Assembly: GCA_937862735.1 (NCBI GenBank)
Contig: CALMDH010000304.1
Location: 1-64,000 of the forward strand
Reading direction: 5' to 3'
DNA: 64,000 bases
From: M0108 sp937862735
GTDB lineage: Bacteria; Pseudomonadota; Gammaproteobacteria; Chromatiales; Chromatiaceae
Part shown: positions 59,953 to 64,000 of the stretch, one piece after another
Position numbering within the stretch: the first letter of the stretch is position 1
Layout of the letters: each line of letters begins with the position of its first letter
Position numbers and translations under genes: made by a program
Notes under the pieces: generated by a model
Told to the model about the DNA's origin: nothing
What the model saw: the letters and a program-made list of their open reading frames with translations, nothing else
Database searches by the model: none

Positions 59953-61284
59953 GTGTGGGATAACAAGGTCCTGTGGTTCGAGGGGCTCTTCCTCCAGCCC
60001 CACCACTTCCAGCAACACGATCGGTATCTGGAACATCTGGTGGACGCCAAGTCGGGGCTCGGCCTGGTGGGGCCCTGGGGACTGCGGCGACTGCGGATCG
60101 ATGCCGAACTCCTGGGCATGGGCCGCTTCGCCCTGACCGATGTGGCGGGGATCCTCCCCGACGGGACCCCCTTCGACGCCCCCGCCAGTGATCCCCTGCC
60201 CCCACCCCTGCCCCTCGACGCCTCCGCCGCCGGACAAATCGTCTATCTGGCCCTGCCGTTGCAGCGGCCGGGCGCGGTCGTGAGCGGCACCCACGATCGC
60301 CCCGAGACCGGCCTCCGTTACCGGGTCGGCGAGCTCAAGGTGCGCGACAGCGCCGCGGGGGCGGACACCGAGGCGCTGCTGGAGATCGGGCGCCTGGACC
60401 TCCGCCTGCTGCTCGAACGTGAATCCCGCGCGGGTTTCGCCTGTTGCGGCGTCGCCAAAATCCTCGAATGCCGTCCCGATCGGGAACTGGTATTGGATCA
60501 GGACTACATCCCCCCCGCCCTCGACGTTCAGGTCAGCCCGCGCCTGGCGGATTTCCTGGAGGAGGTCGTCGGACTCCTCCATCGTCAAGCCGAGGCCAGG
60601 GCCGCCCGGGTTCGGGGCGTCGGCCGCGGTGGCGTCTCTGACTGGGCCGATTTCCTGTTGCTGCAGCTCATGAATCGGGCCGAGCCGGTCATGATCCATC
60701 TGACCCAGGTGCGGGGGCTGCACCCCGAGGCCGTCTTTCGCTATCTGCTTGGCTTGGCGGGGGAACTGGCCACCTTTGCCAGCGCGACTAAGCGCCCGGA
60801 CGAGTTCCCGCCCTATCGGCACGAGGACCTGGACGCCAGCTTCACCCCCTTGATGGTGCGCCTGCGGGAGTATCTCAGCCGCGAGTACCTGGAGCGGGCC
60901 ATCGCCATTCCCATCCAGGAGCGTCAGTTCGGTTTTCGCATCGCCCTGGTGGCCGACCGTTCCCTTCTGGCTGGCGCGCGGTTCGTCCTGGCCGCCCAGG
61001 CCAGTCTCGATTCCCAAACCCTGCGCAACCGCCTGCCGGCCCAATTCAAGATCGGTCCCATCGAACGTATCCAGGAACTGGTCAAGCTGGCCTTGCCCGG
61101 TATCGCCCTCAAGCCCTTGCCTACCCCGCCCCTGGAGATCCCCTACCACGCGGGCTGTGATTACTTCGAGCTCGACCGCGGCAGTGAATTCTGGAAGCAA
61201 CTGGCCGAGGGAGGCGGTTTCGGTCTGCATGTCGGGGGGGAATTTCCCGGTCTGGCACTCGAACTCTGGGCGATCCGCGAGTAA
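59953..61284 (+). CDS. tssK: T6SS baseplate-membrane connector TssK
   Basis: 443 residues from a GTG at 59953, 12 bases after the tssJ stop, with an AGGAGG site overlapping that stop. The start WDNKVLWFEGLFLQPHHFQQHDRYLE is diagnostic. TssK trimers join the TssFG wedge to TssL and TssM. Later family blocks (ARAARVRGVGRGGVSDWADFLLLQLMNR, EFPPYRHEDLDASFTPLM) are intact. No inserts. The stop is 3 bases before tssL. Confidence 0.95.
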   Translation: MWDNKVLWFEGLFLQPHHFQQHDRYLEHLVDAKSGLGLVGPWGLRRLRIDAELLGMGRFALTDVAGILPDGTPFDAPASDPLPPPLPLDASAAGQIVYLALPLQRPGAVVSGTHDRPETGLRYRVGELKVRDSAAGADTEALLEIGRLDLRLLLERESRAGFACCGVAKILECRPDRELVLDQDYIPPALDVQVSPRLADFLEEVVGLLHRQAEARAARVRGVGRGGVSDWADFLLLQLMNRAEPVMIHLTQVRGLHPEAVFRYLLGLAGELATFASATKRPDEFPPYRHEDLDASFTPLMVRLREYLSREYLERAIAIPIQERQFGFRIALVADRSLLAGARFVLAAQASLDSQTLRNRLPAQFKIGPIERIQELVKLALPGIALKPLPTPPLEIPYHAGCDYFELDRGSEFWKQLAEGGGFGLHVGGEFPGLALELWAIRE

Positions 61285-61287
61285 ATC

Positions 61288-62670
61288 ATGACCAACCTCG
61301 ACCCCTTCCAGCGGCCCGGGGATGCCGGTGAGACCGTCATCCGTCCGATCCCGGGCGGCCGACGGACGCCTGTCACCCCCCCGCCGCCACCCGCCCCGCC
61401 TCCAGATCTGAGGCCTTCGTTCCAACCCAACTGGCCAGAAATAGCTCCCGAGGCCCCCCTGCTCAATCCCCTGGTTAGTTGCGCCGCCGGGCTGCTGACC
61501 CTGGCCGGGGAGTTGCGGCGGACCCTGTCCCATCCCGATCCCGCCGGTCTGCGCGAGGGACTGGTGCGACAGATCCGCGCCTTCGAGACCTGTGCCCGGA
61601 CCAAGGGTCTGGTGGACGCGGTGGTGCTGCCGGCTCGCTATGTCCTCTGCGCCCTCATCGACGAAGCCATCCTGGACACCCCTTGGGGCGCCCGCAGCGT
61701 CTGGAGCCATCAGGGACTCCTGATCAGCTTCCACAACGAGACCTGGGGTGGCGAGAAATTCTTTACCGCCCTCGACCGCCTGTTGGCCTACCCCAAGGGC
61801 AATCTGGACCTGCTGGAACTGATGTACCTCTGCCTGGCGCTGGGCTTCGAGGGGCGTTACCGCACCCGTCCCGACGGCCAGGCTCAGCGCGAACGGGTCC
61901 GGGAACAACTCTTCCAGACGATTCGCGGTCAGCGTGGCGACCCGGAGGGCGAACTGTCCCTCCACTGGCGGGGGATGGCACTGGCCCCTCATCCCCTCTT
62001 CCAGCAACTGCCGCTCTGGGTGTTCGCGGCGGTCGCCGGGCTCCTCCTGGTGGGGCTGTTCGCCTTTTACAGTTTTTCGCTCAACCGCCATTCGGACCCG
62101 GTCTTTCTGGCCCTGAATCAGCTCGACCAGGGGCTTGAGGTCATTGTGGGACGTCCCCGCTTGCCGGTTCAGGAGCCACCCCCCGTCGAGCCAGCCCCGG
62201 CCCCCCTCACCCTGCGCATCCTGCTGGCGGATGACATCGCCGCCGGGCGCCTGGAGGTGGTGGACCGACCCGGGGGCCAAACCGTGATCATCCGCGGCGA
62301 TGCCCTCTTCGCCTCCGCCAGCAGCCAGATCCTGCCGGCCTTCGAGCCCCTGGTGCGGCGTATCGGCGAGGCCCTGGCGAAATTGCCGGGGCGGATCCTG
62401 GTGACCGGCCATTCCGACAGCCTGCCGATCAAGACCCTGCGCTTCCCCTCGAACTGGCACCTCTCGCTGGCGCGGGCCGAACAGGTGACCCAGGCCCTGA
62501 TCGCGGTGGTCGGTGATGCCTCGCGTTTCACCGCCGAGGGCCGGGCCGATGCGGAGCACCTGATCCCGGCGAATCCGCGGGACCCCCGTAATCGCCGGGT
62601 CGAGATCACCCTGATGGCCCCGAGCGGCCGGACGACGCTTACGGATGCGATCGCAGGTACCAAGCCATGA
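61288..62670 (+). CDS. tssL: T6SS membrane protein TssL with OmpA-like peptidoglycan-binding domain
   Basis: 460 residues. A Pro-rich N-terminus leads to the DotU/IcmH cytoplasmic domain (LLNPLVSCAAGLLTLAGELR, YVLCALIDEAILDTPWGARSVWSHQGLLISFHNETWGGEKFF), a single transmembrane helix (about 245-268) and an OmpA domain (ILVTGHSDSLPIKTLRFPSNWHLSLARAEQV, RRVEITLM) that holds peptidoglycan. This is the extended TssL form that replaces a separate TagL. It overlaps tssM by 4 bases. Confidence 0.94.
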   Translation: MTNLDPFQRPGDAGETVIRPIPGGRRTPVTPPPPPAPPPDLRPSFQPNWPEIAPEAPLLNPLVSCAAGLLTLAGELRRTLSHPDPAGLREGLVRQIRAFETCARTKGLVDAVVLPARYVLCALIDEAILDTPWGARSVWSHQGLLISFHNETWGGEKFFTALDRLLAYPKGNLDLLELMYLCLALGFEGRYRTRPDGQAQRERVREQLFQTIRGQRGDPEGELSLHWRGMALAPHPLFQQLPLWVFAAVAGLLLVGLFAFYSFSLNRHSDPVFLALNQLDQGLEVIVGRPRLPVQEPPPVEPAPAPLTLRILLADDIAAGRLEVVDRPGGQTVIIRGDALFASASSQILPAFEPLVRRIGEALAKLPGRILVTGHSDSLPIKTLRFPSNWHLSLARAEQVTQALIAVVGDASRFTAEGRADAEHLIPANPRDPRNRRVEITLMAPSGRTTLTDAIAGTKP

Positions 62671-64000
62671 AATCCCTGTTGCGACTCCTGGGGACGCGCT
62701 GGTTCCTGACGCTGCTGGGGACCAGCGCCCTGGGCCTCCTGGTCTGGGTGCTGGGGCCCCTGATCGGTTTTGCGGGCCGCGAGCCCCTGGCCAGCCCCGG
62801 TAGCCGGGGCCTCGTCATCGGCATCCTCTTCGGCCTCTGGGCCCTGGCGCACCTGGTCGCGGCCCTGCGCGCGCGCCGGCGTAATCGTCACCTCCTGGAT
62901 CAGCTCGCCGCGCGGCCCGCACCCGAGCCAGACGCGGCCAAGGTGGCAAGCGAGGAGGAGCTGCGGACCCTGCGCGAACGCTTCGAGGCTGCCCTCACCA
63001 CCCTGAAAGGCGCTGGCTTCCGTCATCGGCTGGGAGGACGCTGGCTCTACCAGCTCCCCTGGTATCTCGTCATCGGGCCACCCGGCTGCGGCAAGACCAC
63101 CGCCCTCATCAACTCGGGCCTCCGATTCCCTCTCGCCGAACGGCTGGGGGAGGAGGCCATCCAAGGCATCGGCGGAACGCGCAATTGTGACTGGTGGTTC
63201 ACCGATGAGGCGGTGCTGATCGACACCGCCGGGCGCTATACCACCCAGGACAGCTATGAGCAGGTCGATAGCGCGGCCTGGCAAGGCTTTCTGGCTTTGC
63301 TGAAGAAGTATCGTCCGCGCCGCCCCATCAACGGCGTCCTGGTGGCGGTGAGCCTGGCGGATCTAATCCGGCAGAACCCGAGTGAGAGCGCCGCCATGGC
63401 GCGGGCCATCCGGCAGCGGGTCCAGGAACTGTGCCAGACCTTTGGCATCGCCATCCCGGTCTATCTGGTCTTCATGAAGGCCGATCTCATCGCGGGCTTC
63501 ATGGAATTCTTCGCCGACCTGAACAAGGAAGGACGGGAGCAGGTCTGGGGCTTCACCTTCCCCTACGACCCCGACCAGCCCACGGCTAAGGCCCTGGCAG
63601 GCTTCCGCCAGGAGATCGAGGCCCTGGCGGACCGGCTTGACCAGCGGCTCCTGACGCGCCTGGAAGCCGAACGCGAACCGGGGAAGCGTGCCCTCGTCTT
63701 CAGCTTCCCCCGCCAGTTCCATGCCCTCGCCGACACCCTCGAACAATTCGTGCAGGACGGCTTCGCGCCCTCACGCTTCGAGACCCATCCCTTGCTCCGA
63801 GGCGTCTATTTCACCAGTGGCACCCAGACCGGCACGCCCATCGACCGGGTGCTGAGCGCCTTCGCGGATCAATTCGGTTTCGCCCGGCAAGGCCCCGCGC
63901 CCTTCAAGGGGACGGGCAAGAGCTTTTTCCTGACCCGGCTGCTGCGTGACCTGGTCTTTGTCGAGGCGAACCTGGCGGGACTCAATCCGCGCCTGGAACG
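62667..64000 (+). CDS. tssM: T6SS membrane complex protein TssM (IcmF), partial
   Basis: The frame opens at the ATG at 62667, inside the tssL stop (ATGA), and is still open at the window end: about 444 residues of an expected 1100-1300. Two transmembrane helices (about 11-37 and 48-68) precede a cytoplasmic NTPase domain with Walker A GPPGCGKTT (about residue 138) and a DTAGRY Walker B-type segment (about residue 191). The family blocks NGVLVAVSLADLIRQNPSE and PIDRVLSAFADQFG are seen. TssM spans the inner membrane and reaches TssJ through its periplasmic part, which lies beyond this window. Confidence 0.95.
   Translation, partial: MKSLLRLLGTRWFLTLLGTSALGLLVWVLGPLIGFAGREPLASPGSRGLVIGILFGLWALAHLVAALRARRRNRHLLDQLAARPAPEPDAAKVASEEELRTLRERFEAALTTLKGAGFRHRLGGRWLYQLPWYLVIGPPGCGKTTALINSGLRFPLAERLGEEAIQGIGGTRNCDWWFTDEAVLIDTAGRYTTQDSYEQVDSAAWQGFLALLKKYRPRRPINGVLVAVSLADLIRQNPSESAAMARAIRQRVQELCQTFGIAIPVYLVFMKADLIAGFMEFFADLNKEGREQVWGFTFPYDPDQPTAKALAGFRQEIEALADRLDQRLLTRLEAEREPGKRALVFSFPRQFHALADTLEQFVQDGFAPSRFETHPLLRGVYFTSGTQTGTPIDRVLSAFADQFGFARQGPAPFKGTGKSFFLTRLLRDLVFVEANLAGLNPRLE

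Noticed and set aside
59248..62559. 1103-residue minus-strand open frame opposite tssJ, tssK and tssL
   Set aside because: Antisense to three well-conserved Tss genes. The translation is low in hydrophobic patterning and rich in Gln/Gly/Leu/Asp as expected from high-GC shadow frames.

Overview
The window is high-GC DNA (about two thirds G+C by eye). Gene content and order fit a gammaproteobacterium, most likely a member of the Chromatiales (purple sulfur bacteria and relatives). This placement rests on the recC-recB-recD order, a single-chain PurL, a nitric-oxide-response cluster, a complete type VI secretion locus and dispersed palindromic repeats. It is an inference, not a database result.

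Layout. (1) 1-4.2 kb: an xpaC/telA pair, the broken tail of an Rpn-family nuclease/transposase, and a Tat-exported metallophosphoesterase with visibly lower GC. (2) 4.3-5.5 kb: a self-inhibited Fic enzyme on the minus strand. (3) 5.8-16.8 kb: recC, recB and recD for the RecBCD nuclease/helicase. Each protein is 200-290 residues longer than its E. coli counterpart because of in-frame low-complexity or repeat-derived inserts. (4) 17.0-18.4 kb: purB. (5) 18.4-23.7 kb: a sigma-54 activator, a TauE/SafE-type permease, and an operon of hemerythrin, DUF2249 protein and NnrS-like membrane protein. Together these look like a nitric-oxide or nitrosative-stress response unit. (6) 24.0-24.7 kb: an OmpA-family protein with a clear terminator. 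(7) 25.2-29.5 kb: purL, also carrying in-frame inserts.

(8) 29.8-64 kb: a full type VI secretion system (T6SS). The first plus-strand block is tssA, tssB, tssC, hcp, tagJ, tssE, tssF, tssG, tssH(clpV) and vgrG. It is followed by an effector-loading module: a DUF2169/pentapeptide adaptor, a second pentapeptide protein, a DUF3540 protein and a DUF4150 PAAR-like tip. Next come a DUF29 protein, an FHA-transmembrane-lytic transglycosylase fusion and a lipoprotein hydrolase. A minus-strand operon encodes a PpkA-like Ser/Thr kinase with a C-terminal SUMF1/FGE-like domain, a Sel1-repeat lipoprotein and an autotransporter. The last plus-strand block is tagH (FHA), tssJ, tssK, tssL (with OmpA domain) and the start of tssM, which runs off the window end. 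All 13 core Tss proteins are represented, TssM only in part.

How it fits together. The T6SS carries a complete phospho-signalling set: a kinase plus two FHA proteins, one of which is fused to a peptidoglycan lyase. This suggests phosphorylation-gated cell-wall opening for baseplate or membrane-complex insertion. No classical toxin gene is recognisable, so the effector is either carried elsewhere or is one of the unassigned products of the adaptor module. The most unusual genome-level signal is a set of palindromic repeat families sitting in frame inside essential or housekeeping genes, with stems conserved by compensatory change between copies, together with tandem-repeat expansions in many other genes of the window. 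No rRNA, tRNA or CRISPR array was seen.
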